39,906 nucleotides of DNA, taken from positions 1 to 39,906 of the forward strand of contig JAFRNE010000012.1 of assembly GCA_017430325.1 (NCBI GenBank), given 5' to 3'. Each line of letters starts with the position of its first letter. The first letter of the stretch is position 1. This document shows, piece after piece, positions 1 to 8,509 of this stretch. This DNA is from Eubacterium sp. (GTDB taxonomy: Bacteria; Bacillota; Clostridia; Lachnospirales; Lachnospiraceae). The position numbers and the translations under genes are program-made. The notes below the pieces were generated by a model. It ran no database searches and was not told where the DNA came from. It worked only from the letters and a program-made list of their open reading frames with translations.

Positions 1-887
1 ACCTTAGTAGCCATATCAGCAAGCTGGAACTGTGTATTCTGGAATGCACCGATAGAACGTCCGAACTGCTTTCTCTCCTGAACATAAGCGATTGTTCTCT
101 CAAGAGCACCCTCAGCAAGACCAAGAGCCTGAGCAGCGATACCGATACGTCCACCGTCAAGAGTATGCATGGCAATGTTGAAGCCCTTACCCTTCTGTCC
201 AAGGAGTGCATCCTTAGGAATACGGCAATCCTGGAAAATAAGCTCGTATGTAGATGAACCACGGATACCCATCTTCTTCTCCTTTGTACCAAAGGTGAAT
301 CCAGGTGTTCCCTTCTCAACGATGAATGCTGAGATTTCCTTCATCATCTTACCGCGCTTCTCAACCATACCTGTAACTGCGATAACGATATATACGTCAG
401 CTTCCTTACCATTTGTAATGAAGCACTTAGAACCATTAAGTACCCACTCTTCGCCATCAAGTACTGCCTTAGTCTGCTGACCCTGAGCATCTGTACCTGC
501 ACCTGGCTCTGTAAGACCGAATGCACCAAGCTTCTTTCCTGAAGCAAGATCAGGAACGTATTTAGCCTTCTGCTCCGGTGTACCGAATGTAACGATTGGA
601 TCAACGCAAAGTGATGTATGAGCTGATACGATAACGCCTGTTGTACCACAAACCTTTGAAAGCTCTTCTACGCACATAGCATATGTAAGAACATCACATC
701 CCTGACCACCAAGCTCCTTCGGAACAGGAATTCCGAGGAATCCGGCTTTAGCCATCTTCTCTACTGTCTCTTTAGGAAATTTCTCTGTTTCGTCAACTTC
801 CTGAGCGAGAGGCTTAACTTCTTTCTCAGCGAACTCACTGAAAAGAGTTCTTGCCATTTCATGCTGTTTACTGAGTGTAAAATCCAT
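1..887 (-). CDS. bcd: Butyryl-CoA dehydrogenase, N-terminal part (cut by window edge)
   Basis: This is an acyl-CoA dehydrogenase of the short-chain type, which reduces crotonyl-CoA to butyryl-CoA in the cytoplasm, normally together with EtfAB. The first 295 codons are visible. The protein starts MDFTLSKQHEMART, has the flavin-contacting segment FGLTEPGAGTDA at about residues 123-134, and has ERKQFGR near the cut. The catalytic Glu of this family lies beyond the edge and cannot be checked. The start at 887 is set by a GGAGG ribosome site eight bases upstream. It is the fourth gene after thl, crt and hbd, which fixes the butyrate role better than the sequence alone. In related Lachnospiraceae the next genes are etfB and etfA; here they would lie to the left of the window. 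A stem-loop lies between hbd and this gene. Confidence 0.93.
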   Translation of the reverse strand, partial: MDFTLSKQHEMARTLFSEFAEKEVKPLAQEVDETEKFPKETVEKMAKAGFLGIPVPKELGGQGCDVLTYAMCVEELSKVCGTTGVIVSAHTSLCVDPIVTFGTPEQKAKYVPDLASGKKLGAFGLTEPGAGTDAQGQQTKAVLDGEEWVLNGSKCFITNGKEADVYIVIAVTGMVEKRGKMMKEISAFIVEKGTPGFTFGTKEKKMGIRGSSTYELIFQDCRIPKDALLGQKGKGFNIAMHTLDGGRIGIAAQALGLAEGALERTIAYVQERKQFGRSIGAFQNTQFQLADMATK

Positions 888-938
888 GAATATATCCTCC
901 ATATAATTTATATTGATTATTATATATAGAACACATAC

Positions 939-979
939 CAATAAGCATAGCAGGCATTTTCGTCTGTCTATGCTTATTG
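939..979 (-). other. Intercistronic stem-loop between hbd and bcd
   Basis: A 12-bp perfect stem pairs 939-950 with 968-979 (CAATAAGCATAG against CTATGCTTATTG). Three more CAG/CTG pairs follow inside it across a one-base bulge. On the transcribed strand no T-run follows, so it does not look like an intrinsic terminator. It lies in the 112-bp gap inside the butyrate operon, where such hairpins often protect or set mRNA ends. Confidence 0.6.
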
Positions 980-999
980 TTATAGTTGTTCATATTTAA

Positions 1000-1839
1000 C
1001 TATTTAGAATAATCGTAGAAGCCCTTACCTGTCTTACGTCCGAGCTTACCTGCACGAACCATCTTACGAAGAAGCGGATGAGGACGATACTTAGAATCGC
1101 CTGTCTCGCTCGCCAGAACTTCCATGATGGCAAGAACGATATCAAGACCTACAAGATCACCAAGTGCAAGAGGTCCCATTGGGTGTGAAGCACCAAGCAT
1201 CATAGCTGTATCGATATCTTCTACTGTAGCAATGCCTTCAGCGTAGATACCAACTGCCTCATTGATCATTGGGATAAGAATTCTATTTACAACGAAACCA
1301 GGAGCTTCGTTAACCTGAACAGGTGTCTTACCGATCTCTGTAGCGATCTTCTTGATCTCTTCAACGTATGCATCAGATGTATTCTCGCCTGCGATAACTT
1401 CAACGAGCTTCATTCTGTCAGCCGGGTTGAAGAAGTGCATACCGATGATCTCTCTGTCAAGACCTGCACCGATCTCTGTGATTGAAAGAGATGATGTATT
1501 TGAAGCGAACTTGCAATTTGCAGGAACGATCTCCTGAAGCTCCTTGAAAGTTGTCTTCTTGATGTTCATGTTTTCTGGAGCAACCTCGATAACGAGATCA
1601 CAATCTGTACAGATATCCTTAAGTCCTGTCTTGATCTTTCCAAGGATCTCCTCACCCTTCTCTGCGGTGATCTTTTCCTTGCCAACAAGGAACTTGATGT
1701 TCTTCTCGATCTTAGCCTTTCCGCCATCAGCAAACTCCTGCTTGATGTCAACAAGACGTACTTCATAACCGTCTGTCATAGCGAAAGCCTGTGCAATACC
1801 TGAACCCATTGTTCCGGCACCAATTACACCTACTACCAT
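1000..1839 (-). CDS. hbd: 3-hydroxybutyryl-CoA dehydrogenase
   Basis: This enzyme reduces acetoacetyl-CoA to 3-hydroxybutyryl-CoA with NAD(P)H, the second step of the butyrate pathway. It has 279 residues, close to the usual 280-285. The Rossmann fingerprint GAGTMG is at residues 7-12. The catalytic histidine is probably H135 in GMHFFNP, and Ser/Asn-rich SNTSSLSI precedes it. The C-terminal dimerisation domain includes [14 protein letters not shown] and a [11 protein letters not shown] tail, both typical. The start at 1839 has a clean AGGAGG site. It follows crt by 86 bp and precedes bcd by 112 bp, and each gap holds a stem-loop, so the message may be processed into parts of different stability. 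I see nothing missing. Confidence 0.96.
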   Translation of the reverse strand: MVVGVIGAGTMGSGIAQAFAMTDGYEVRLVDIKQEFADGGKAKIEKNIKFLVGKEKITAEKGEEILGKIKTGLKDICTDCDLVIEVAPENMNIKKTTFKELQEIVPANCKFASNTSSLSITEIGAGLDREIIGMHFFNPADRMKLVEVIAGENTSDAYVEEIKKIATEIGKTPVQVNEAPGFVVNRILIPMINEAVGIYAEGIATVEDIDTAMMLGASHPMGPLALGDLVGLDIVLAIMEVLASETGDSKYRPHPLLRKMVRAGKLGRKTGKGFYDYSK

Positions 1840-1872
1840 TTTTTTATCCTCCTAAAAAATATTTTTTCCTAA

Positions 1873-1905
1873 CCAATGGGACGACACGTTACGCCGTCCC
1901 ATTGG
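1873..1905 (-). other. Intercistronic stem-loop between crt and hbd
   Basis: An 11-bp perfect stem pairs 1873-1883 (CCAATGGGACG) with 1895-1905, with an 11-base loop. The transcribed strand continues GTTAGGAAAA without an immediate T-run, and the hbd ribosome site follows about 25 bases later. This suggests a processing or stability hairpin rather than a terminator. Confidence 0.6.
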
Positions 1906-1925
1906 ACAAATGATTACATGTTTAA

Positions 1926-2759
1926 TTATGCATTCTTAAATGCAACAACCTTAACCTTAGCCGGGTCATCCTTCTTACGTAAGAAGTTTGCCATACCTTC
2001 CTTCTGGTCATAAGACTCGAAGCAGTCTCCGAAAAGCTTCTCCTCAACTTCAACAGCCTTGTCGATGCTGAGTGAAATACCATCGTTGATTGCCTTCTTG
2101 CAGTTACGAACTGCGATAGGTGCGTTAGCAGCGATTGTAGAAGCCATCTTCTTAGCCTGTGCAAGAAGGTTCTCCTGAGCAGTTGCTGTAACATTTCCTG
2201 CCTCGTCAGTTACTGCTGAGTAAACTGCATTTACGAGACCGATACGAAGAGCTTCGTCAGCCTTGATATTTCTTGCAGTATAGATAAGCTGCTTAGCCAT
2301 ACCGATACCAACTGTTCTTGCAAGTCTCTGTGTACCACCGAAACCAGGTGTGATTCCGAGGCCAACTTCAGGCTGTCCGAATACTGCATTGTCAGAGCAA
2401 AGTCTGATATCGCAGCTCATAGAGATCTCGCAGCCGCCGCCAAGTGCAAAACCGTTGATTGCAGCGATTACAGGGATTGGGAAGTTCTCGATCTTAAGGA
2501 ATACATCGTTACCCTTCTTACCGAATGCCTCGCCCTCTGCCTTTGTAAGTGTAGACATCTCTCCGATATCTGCGCCTGCAACAAATGACTTATCTCCTGC
2601 ACCTGTAAGTACAAGCGCTCTTGTTGTCTCAAGATCAACACTGTCAAATACTTCTGAAAGCTCATCAAGTACCTGGCTGTTAAGTGCGTTAAGAGCCTTT
2701 GGTCTGTTGATTGTGATAACACCAACAAATCCTTCCTGCTCGTATGTGATAAATTCCAT
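1926..2759 (-). CDS. crt: 3-hydroxybutyryl-CoA dehydratase (crotonase)
   Basis: This is an enoyl-CoA hydratase of the crotonase fold that dehydrates 3-hydroxybutyryl-CoA to crotonyl-CoA. It has 277 residues, slightly longer than the common 260. The oxyanion-hole segments are KSFVAGADIGEM (about 57-68) and FALGGGCEISM (about 104-114). The two catalytic glutamates appear to be E111 (in GGGCE) and E131 (in GQPEVGLG). The extra length sits after about residue 185, in a loop containing TDEAGNVTATAQ. A GGAGGA site precedes the ATG at 2759. It lies 78 bp after thl and 86 bp before hbd. Its place among the four genes makes crt a safer name than a generic enoyl-CoA hydratase. Confidence 0.95.
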   Translation of the reverse strand: MEFITYEQEGFVGVITINRPKALNALNSQVLDELSEVFDSVDLETTRALVLTGAGDKSFVAGADIGEMSTLTKAEGEAFGKKGNDVFLKIENFPIPVIAAINGFALGGGCEISMSCDIRLCSDNAVFGQPEVGLGITPGFGGTQRLARTVGIGMAKQLIYTARNIKADEALRIGLVNAVYSAVTDEAGNVTATAQENLLAQAKKMASTIAANAPIAVRNCKKAINDGISLSIDKAVEVEEKLFGDCFESYDQKEGMANFLRKKDDPAKVKVVAFKNA

Positions 2760-2837
2760 TATCTTTTCCTCCTGAAATGAAACTCGTCAATTCATCCGCC
2801 CGATCAGCAGACAAATAAAGTATTTTTACGTAATAGA

Positions 2838-4031
2838 TTAGTCTCTCTCAACTACAGTTGCGCAGCCCATACCACCGCCGATGCAAAGTGTAGCAAGACC
2901 TCTCTTAAGGTTACGAGCTTCCATCTCGTGAAGAAGTGTAACAAGGATACGAGCTCCTGATGCTCCAACCGGATGTCCGAGTGCGATAGCACCACCGTTT
3001 GGATTAAGCTTAGCAAGATCAAAGTTAAGATCCTTACCAACTGCTACTGACTGAGCAGCGAAAGCTTCGTTAGCTTCGTATACATCGAAATCATCAATTG
3101 TAAGACCTGTCTTAGCAAATACCTTCTTTGTAGCTGCTACAGGACCAACACCCATGATTGAAGGATCAACACCGCCAAGTGCTCCGGCGATGAATGTAGC
3201 CATAGGCTTAACACCAAGCTCTGCAGCCTTCTCCTCGCTCATAAGAACGATTGCTGCTGCACCATCATTGATACCTGAAGCGTTACCAGCTGTAACAACT
3301 CCGTCTGGGTTAAGCGGACGAAGCTTTGCAAGGCCTTCAAGTGTTGTTCCAGGACGAGGACCCTCATCCTTGGCAAATGTGATAACTGCCTTCTTCTGCT
3401 TAACTTCTACAGGAACGATCTCCTTATCGAAAGCGCCAGCTTCCTGAGCTGCAACTGCCTTGTTCTGTGAAGCTACTGCAAACTCATCAAGCTCTTCTCT
3501 TGTAAGACCCCACTGCTTTGCTACATTATCAGCAGTCTGGATCATGTGATAGTCATTGAATGCATCCCAAAGAGCATCGTTAACCATTGTATCAACAAGG
3601 GCACCCTTGCTCTGGCTTGGCCATGTCATTCTGTAACCGAAACGTCCCTGTGGGATAGCGTAAGGAGCCATAGACATGTTCTCCATACCACCTGCGATAA
3701 CTACATCAGCATCGCCGTTCTGGATCATAGATGCTGCTGCATTTACGCAGTGAAGACCAGAACCACAAACTACGTTCATTGTAACTGCAGGTACTTCTAC
3801 AGGAAGTCCTGCCTTAAGAGCTGCCTGACGAGCTACGTTCTGTCCAAGACCAGCCTGGATAACGCATCCCATATATACATGATCAACATCTGTAGGAGCA
3901 ATTCCTGCTCTTGACAGTGCCTCTTTAATAACGATTGATCCAAGTGTTGCCGCAGGTGTTGTACTTAGTGTACCACCCATTGTTCCGATAGCTGTACGAC
4001 ATGCACTAGCTATAACTACTTTCTTTGCCAT
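2838..4031 (-). CDS. thl: Acetyl-CoA acetyltransferase (thiolase)
   Basis: This biosynthetic thiolase condenses two acetyl-CoA into acetoacetyl-CoA, the first step to butyrate. An ATG lies 15 bp upstream at 4046, but it is part of the ribosome site ATGGAGG, so I place the start at 4031 ([13 protein letters not shown]), giving 397 residues, near the usual 392-395. The acyl-accepting cysteine is C89 in NVVCGSG. The histidine is H353 in [10 protein letters not shown]. The second cysteine is C383 in CIGGGMGC. It is the first gene of the butyrate operon, with a strong promoter at 4123-4151 and a leader of about 85 bases. Confidence 0.96.
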   Translation of the reverse strand: MAKKVVIASACRTAIGTMGGTLSTTPAATLGSIVIKEALSRAGIAPTDVDHVYMGCVIQAGLGQNVARQAALKAGLPVEVPAVTMNVVCGSGLHCVNAAASMIQNGDADVVIAGGMENMSMAPYAIPQGRFGYRMTWPSQSKGALVDTMVNDALWDAFNDYHMIQTADNVAKQWGLTREELDEFAVASQNKAVAAQEAGAFDKEIVPVEVKQKKAVITFAKDEGPRPGTTLEGLAKLRPLNPDGVVTAGNASGINDGAAAIVLMSEEKAAELGVKPMATFIAGALGGVDPSIMGVGPVAATKKVFAKTGLTIDDFDVYEANEAFAAQSVAVGKDLNFDLAKLNPNGGAIALGHPVGASGARILVTLLHEMEARNLKRGLATLCIGGGMGCATVVERD

Positions 4032-4122
4032 AGATTGATCCTCCATTAAAAGTTTATGTTTTTTTATCCTTCATCGTACGTATGGGCACACTTCACCCAC
4101 TACGCGCCGAAAAGCTTTTACA

Positions 4123-4151
4123 ATCATAACATAAATGTAACATATTCGCAA
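4123..4151 (-). promoter_or_regulatory. Promoter of the thl-crt-hbd-bcd operon
   Basis: On the minus strand there is a -35 of TTGCGA (4146-4151), a 17-bp spacer, and a -10 of TATGAT (4123-4128). Both are close to the sigma-A consensus and the spacing is ideal. I see no Rex-type palindrome near it. Confidence 0.7.
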
Positions 4152-4202
4152 TAATACTTTTTACTGCAAATACAGCGTTTTGTATGTAATTTTTGTGAAT
4201 AT

Positions 4203-5222
4203 TTACTCTTCTTCCATCTGGCTCTTCTTTATCTCTTCCTGAACCATGATGTATTTGCCTGCAAGGCCTGTTCCGAGAGCTACCAGACTGTCCGCTTCTT
4301 CACTTGCCACAACCTTGATCTGAGATTTTGTTGCTATGAGTTTCTGCATACCGGCGATCTTACTTCCGCCGCCTGTAAGCATGATTCCTTCTCTTGCCAC
4401 ATCGTTCACAAGTTCAGGAGGTGCAGCCTCAAGCACACTGTTTATCCCCTGAATTATCTGCGAAGTTACTTCTTCAAAGGCTTCCACTGTTTCATTTGCA
4501 TGAAGCTTGATACCTACAGGAAGCCCACTGAGAAGGTTCTTTCCCTTCACCTCGGTGTATACGTCATTTTTTCTCTTCATGACTGAGCCTACAGCTTCCT
4601 TTGCTTCCTCTGCTGAAATCTCGCCAAGTTCGACATTGTATTTTCTTCTGACGTATTTGATGAGTGCTTCAGTAAAGTCGTCGCCGCCGCATTTAAGCGA
4701 TACATTTTCTGAAAGTCCTCCGGAAGAAATGATAGCAATATCCGTTGTACCACCACCGATATCAACTATCATGTGGCCGTAGGTTTCCATTATATCCATA
4801 TCGGCGCCGATAGCCGCAGCTATTGATGACTCAAGCACAAATACCTGTTTTGCACCGGTCCTTACAGCAGCATCTTCAACCGCTCTTCTCTCAACCTCTG
4901 TAACTCCTCCCGGAATACATACACAGATGGTCGGCCTTCCCCAGAATTTTCTCTTGGTAAGAGCATTCTTAACAAGCGCTTTGATCATTCTCTCCGCAAG
5001 CATATAATCGGAAATAACACCATGCTGTATCGGTCTTGTAACACATATCCCCTCCGGAGTTTTGCCCAGCATACGTTTGGCTTTTGCTCCCACCGCTATG
5101 ATATTCTTCGTCTTCTCCTCATAAGCCATATATGCCGGCTGGTCTATTACCACGCCCTTATCTCTTGCAAATATCCTTACGTTTGAGGTTCCGAGATCTA
5201 TTCCCAAATCTATTCTGTACAT
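4203..5222 (-). CDS. mreB: Rod-shape protein MreB/Mbl family
   Basis: This is a bacterial actin homologue that polymerises at the membrane and guides the elongation machinery of the cell wall. It has 339 residues, a normal length. The nucleotide-binding motifs are intact: phosphate 1 at DLGIDLGTSN (5-14), phosphate 2 in MIVDIGGGTTDIAII, and the adenosine motif GIMLTGGGSKIAGM near the C-terminus. The start at 5222 has an AGAGGAT site. It stands alone: it is not next to mreC, mreD or minCD. It lies directly after the terminator of the coiled-coil gene unit and seems to have its own promoter inside that terminator. The sequence does not separate MreB from Mbl, so the symbol is the family name. 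Confidence 0.93.
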   Translation of the reverse strand: MYRIDLGIDLGTSNVRIFARDKGVVIDQPAYMAYEEKTKNIIAVGAKAKRMLGKTPEGICVTRPIQHGVISDYMLAERMIKALVKNALTKRKFWGRPTICVCIPGGVTEVERRAVEDAAVRTGAKQVFVLESSIAAAIGADMDIMETYGHMIVDIGGGTTDIAIISSGGLSENVSLKCGGDDFTEALIKYVRRKYNVELGEISAEEAKEAVGSVMKRKNDVYTEVKGKNLLSGLPVGIKLHANETVEAFEEVTSQIIQGINSVLEAAPPELVNDVAREGIMLTGGGSKIAGMQKLIATKSQIKVVASEEADSLVALGTGLAGKYIMVQEEIKKSQMEEE

Positions 5223-5254
5223 TCTTTATCCTCTATAATAAAATGTCTTTCCGA

Positions 5255-5288
5255 CAAAAAAGCCGGCACGTTTATTATACGTGCCGGC
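5255..5288 (-). terminator. Intrinsic terminator of the 11712-5322 unit
   Basis: A 9-bp GC-rich stem (GCCGGCACG, 5262-5270 with 5280-5288) has a 9-base loop and is followed on the minus strand by six T residues. It lies 33 bp after the stop of the coiled-coil gene. Confidence 0.85.
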
Positions 5289-5302
5289 CTCAACTTTTTC
5301 AA
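5274..5302 (-). promoter_or_regulatory. Putative mreB promoter inside the terminator
   Basis: On the minus strand there is TTGAAA (5297-5302), a 17-bp spacer and TATAAT (5274-5279). The -10 hexamer lies in the loop of the terminator hairpin and the spacer covers one stem arm. A start site about seven bases on would fall in the other arm. Confidence 0.6.
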
Positions 5303-5321
5303 CTTAATTGAATATAAAGTT

Positions 5322-8300
5322 TTATACAAAATCTTCTGAAATAAGAAGTCTCTTATCAGGTGTTCCGTCAGCCTTCTCTCTTTCATCACATCTCTTGATA
5401 GCGTCGTCAACAGCCTTCATAAGACGATCGATATTGCCGCACTCCATAGCAAGGAGCATATTGCTGAGCTTGCCTTCAAGGTCTTCAGCGATTCTATATC
5501 CACGCTGTACACAGTAGCCCTTACCAATACCGATCATATCATCGTTATCGATCATGTTGAGCTGTACAAGGTTTGTGAACTCATCCTCGATATCTTCAGC
5601 TTCCTTGAATATTCTTGTCAGTGAATCAATCTCACCTGTAAGGATAACAACAACGTCGTCCTCGCCGCCCTTTGAAAGCTTGATGATCTGCTTAAGTCTG
5701 TCGATACCAACAAGACCTGCATTGTCGATCAGCATACATCCGCCCTGGAGCTTCTTCATAGCATCCTCGATCTTTGCCTGATCAAGCTTGTTAAGAGCCT
5801 TAGCTGCGATCTTACCGATCCTGTCGGAGTTTACGATGCCCATATCATAGAAGCTTCGCGCGAAGTCTTCAGCGACACCTGTTGAACCAAATCCCTGTCT
5901 ACCAAGGATAACGATATTTCTGTCTGAAGGGTTATCTGCAACATCATTAAATACTTCGATGATCTGTGGACCGATCTCAGTAGCTGTGTATTTCTCAAGG
6001 TAATATGCTGCAAGTGGAAGTCCACTTGGGCTTATTGTCCTTGTCATATCTGTTACAGAGTTCTCAGCTTCATCAGCTCTCTTCTTAGCATCAGCTTCTG
6101 CTGCCTTAGCCTCTTCAAGTACCTTAGCTGCTTCTGCCGCCTTCTTCTTCAGCTCTGCAGACTTAGCCTTAGCATCTTCCTCTGCCTTCTTCTTGGCATC
6201 TTCGTAAGCTTTCTTTTTAGCATCAAGTTCAGCCTTAACCTTAGCCGCCTCTGCTGCCTTAGCTGCTGCAGAATCCTCAGCCTTCTTGATTGCATCTGTA
6301 GAGAATTTAAGCTTAGCAGCATCTGCTGCCTTCTTCTTAGCATCCTCATCTAATCTAACCTTAGCTGCAGCCTCTTCCTTAGACTTCTCTTCAGCCTCAG
6401 CCTTAGCTCTCTTATCAAATACAGCCTTCTTCTTTGCATCAACTGCAGTCTTTCTCTTAGCCGCATCTTCGGTACGCTTCTTAGCATCAGCTTCAAGCTT
6501 CTTCTTAGCGTCCTCGATCTGCTTCTTAGCTGCTTCGATCTCCTTGTTTGCCTTATCATCAGCAGCCTTTGCATCAGCTATAGCTGTGTTTGCCGCCTTG
6601 ATCTCATTATCAGCATCTGCGATCTGCTTGTTAGCATCTGCAATCTGCTTATTAGCATCCTCGATAAGCTTCTTAGCTGCTTCCTTCTTCTTGTTAGCCT
6701 CATCGATCTTCTTGTTGTTCTCATCGATAGACTTCTTAGCTTCATCAGTCTTAGACTTTGTAGATGCTACAAGAGCAGCAAGATTCTTCTCATCAAGAGC
6801 TACCTTATCAGCAGCATCCTTTGCAAGCTTCTCAGCATCTGCAACCGCCTTAGCTTCTTCATCATCGATAGCCTTAAGCTCTGCATCAAACTTAGCCTTA
6901 GCTTCTTCTGCTGCCTTCTTAGCTGCTTCAGCCTTTTCAGCCTCTGCCTTCTTAGCATCCTCAGCCGCCTTAGCCTCTTCTTCAGCTTTCTTCTTAGCTT
7001 CTGCCTCTGCCTTAGCCTTAGCTTCAGTAGCTGCCTTAGCAAGATCAGCTGCTTCTGCTGCAATCTTTGTATTCTTCTCTTCAAGAGCCTTGATCTCATC
7101 CTCAAGCTTCTTGTTAGCAGTATCGGAAGACTTCTTAACCTCTTCCTCTGCCTTACGAGATTCTTCTATGATACGGCTAGCCTCTTCTGCCTTCTTACGT
7201 GCCTCTTCGATCTCCTTCTCAGCAGATTCTCTTGCACGCTTGATAGCCTTTTCAGCAGCTTTCTGTCTTGCAACCTCTGCAGCCTTCTTACGCTCAGCCT
7301 CAAGAGCCTTACGCTTAGCCTCTTCCTCTGCCTTTTTCTTCTTCTTAGCTTCTTCAGCTGCTTTTCTCTTAGCCTCAGCTGCTGCTTCAAGTGCTTCACG
7401 CTCCTTGCGCTCTGCCTCTTCTCTTGCAGCCTCTTCTGCCTTACGAGCTTCTTCTTCAGCCTTTCTCTTAGCTGCAGCCTTCTGTCTTGCAGCTTCGATA
7501 CGCTGTCTTTCCTGCTCAGCTCTTTCTATACCTGAGCTAGACTTCTTCTTAGCATCAGCCTTAGCCTTTGCATCAGCCTTTGATTCTGCAAACTTAACAT
7601 CCTCAACATCAACAAAGCTGTCTGAACCTGCTTCATCCTTGTCCTTACCATCGTAAGCAGCTTCGTATTTGCCGGTCTTAAGCTGATCATCAAACTGAGT
7701 ATCCTCATCATCGATGTCATACATAGTATTTACATCGCCTGTAGGTGTTGTTCTGTTTTCCGGAAGGATGCTATCGAGTTCATCACGACTCTTACCCTTC
7801 TTACTGTCCTTATCAGATGAAACCCATCCTGATTCGTTTCCGTTGATAGTACGGGTTCCGTCTGCTGAAAATGCATGGTCCTTATCATCCTCGATGATCT
7901 TAACCGTGCTCTTTCCGCCATCCTTTTCAGGAGAAAGATTGATGTCCAGACCGCCGCCGGTTGTACCACCGCCAAGGCCGCCAAGGCCGCTCGGAGTATC
8001 ACCAAGACCGCCGCCAAGGCCTCCGCCGAGACCTCCAAGACCTCCACCGAGACCGCCAAGACCTCCACCGAGACCGCCAAGGCCTCCCTTCTCTTCAGCC
8101 TTCTTCTCAGCAATCTTAGCCTTAGCTGCTTCTGCCGCCTTTTCTTCCTCTGTTTTCTCTTCTGTCTTCTTGGTTTCTTCAACCTTCTCAGGTTCAGGTT
8201 CAGCAGGAGCATTCATTCTGTCGAGCTCTTCAAGGGTAATACCCATAGCTTCAGCACGTTTTCTACGTTTCTTCTCTTCGATACGTGCAAGATCTTCTGC

Positions 8301-8474
8301 GGAAAGAGTCTTAAACTTCTGTTTACCGGTGTCTTCAGTCTTCTTTGTTGCTCCACCCTTGGTAAACATCATGGCTTCCTGCTCTTTTTTAAGCTTAGCC
8401 GCTTTCTCTGCCCTTTCCTTTTCTACCTGTTCCCTAATCGCCTGTATCAGGGCCTCTCTTTGATCAATTGCCAC
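5322..8474 (-). CDS. Large coiled-coil protein with a degenerate AAA+ (SpoVK/CbbX-like) C-terminal domain
   Basis: I do not know a name for this 1050-residue protein. It starts at a GTG with an AGGAGGT site. Residues 1-125 are charged. Residues 130-175 are almost only Gly and Leu (GGLGGLG units). Residues 180-295 are acidic and probably disordered. Residues 296-808 are an Ala/Lys/Glu coiled coil resembling TolA. From about 825 it follows the AAA+ fold of SpoVK/CbbX: NIVILGRQGFGSTGVAEDF stands where the P-loop should be, GGCMLIDNAG where Walker B should be, and DEFTNLVQLNMID where the arginine finger and following strand should be. The P-loop Lys is Ser864, the Walker B Glu is Asn918 and the finger Arg is Glu965, so ATP hydrolysis is unlikely. 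There is no signal peptide or membrane segment. It is the last gene of a three-gene unit, 35 bp after the TPR gene. A scaffold role is inference. Confidence 0.8.
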   Translation of the reverse strand: MAIDQREALIQAIREQVEKERAEKAAKLKKEQEAMMFTKGGATKKTEDTGKQKFKTLSAEDLARIEEKKRRKRAEAMGITLEELDRMNAPAEPEPEKVEETKKTEEKTEEEKAAEAAKAKIAEKKAEEKGGLGGLGGGLGGLGGGLGGLGGGLGGGLGDTPSGLGGLGGGTTGGGLDINLSPEKDGGKSTVKIIEDDKDHAFSADGTRTINGNESGWVSSDKDSKKGKSRDELDSILPENRTTPTGDVNTMYDIDDEDTQFDDQLKTGKYEAAYDGKDKDEAGSDSFVDVEDVKFAESKADAKAKADAKKKSSSGIERAEQERQRIEAARQKAAAKRKAEEEARKAEEAAREEAERKEREALEAAAEAKRKAAEEAKKKKKAEEEAKRKALEAERKKAAEVARQKAAEKAIKRARESAEKEIEEARKKAEEASRIIEESRKAEEEVKKSSDTANKKLEDEIKALEEKNTKIAAEAADLAKAATEAKAKAEAEAKKKAEEEAKAAEDAKKAEAEKAEAAKKAAEEAKAKFDAELKAIDDEEAKAVADAEKLAKDAADKVALDEKNLAALVASTKSKTDEAKKSIDENNKKIDEANKKKEAAKKLIEDANKQIADANKQIADADNEIKAANTAIADAKAADDKANKEIEAAKKQIEDAKKKLEADAKKRTEDAAKRKTAVDAKKKAVFDKRAKAEAEEKSKEEAAAKVRLDEDAKKKAADAAKLKFSTDAIKKAEDSAAAKAAEAAKVKAELDAKKKAYEDAKKKAEEDAKAKSAELKKKAAEAAKVLEEAKAAEADAKKRADEAENSVTDMTRTISPSGLPLAAYYLEKYTATEIGPQIIEVFNDVADNPSDRNIVILGRQGFGSTGVAEDFARSFYDMGIVNSDRIGKIAAKALNKLDQAKIEDAMKKLQGGCMLIDNAGLVGIDRLKQIIKLSKGGEDDVVVILTGEIDSLTRIFKEAEDIEDEFTNLVQLNMIDNDDMIGIGKGYCVQRGYRIAEDLEGKLSNMLLAMECGNIDRLMKAVDDAIKRCDEREKADGTPDKRLLISEDFV
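8004..8087 (-). repeat. Gly-Leu short tandem repeat in the coiled-coil gene
   Basis: This stretch encodes about 28 residues of Gly and Leu. Two exact adjacent copies of a 21-bp unit lie at 8041-8061 and 8062-8082, with degraded copies on both sides. Such repeats change length readily by slippage. Confidence 0.75.
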
Positions 8475-8509
8475 CTCAAGTTACCTCCTTTATGTTGTAC
8501 CTGTCCCAA

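Noticed and set aside
5210..5410. 66-codon minus-strand frame across the mreB terminator
   Set aside because: It reads through the terminator and the promoter and overlaps the ends of two real genes; there is no family resemblance.
6286..7656. 456-codon plus-strand open frame
   Set aside because: It is antisense to the coiled-coil gene; repeated Ala/Lys/Glu codons read backwards give Ser/Leu/Phe/Ala codons without stops. It has no ribosome site and no domain.
7714..8463. 249-codon and overlapping 269-codon plus-strand frames
   Set aside because: These are antisense shadows of the Gly-rich and acidic part of the coiled-coil gene, with low-complexity Pro/Arg or Ser/Phe text.
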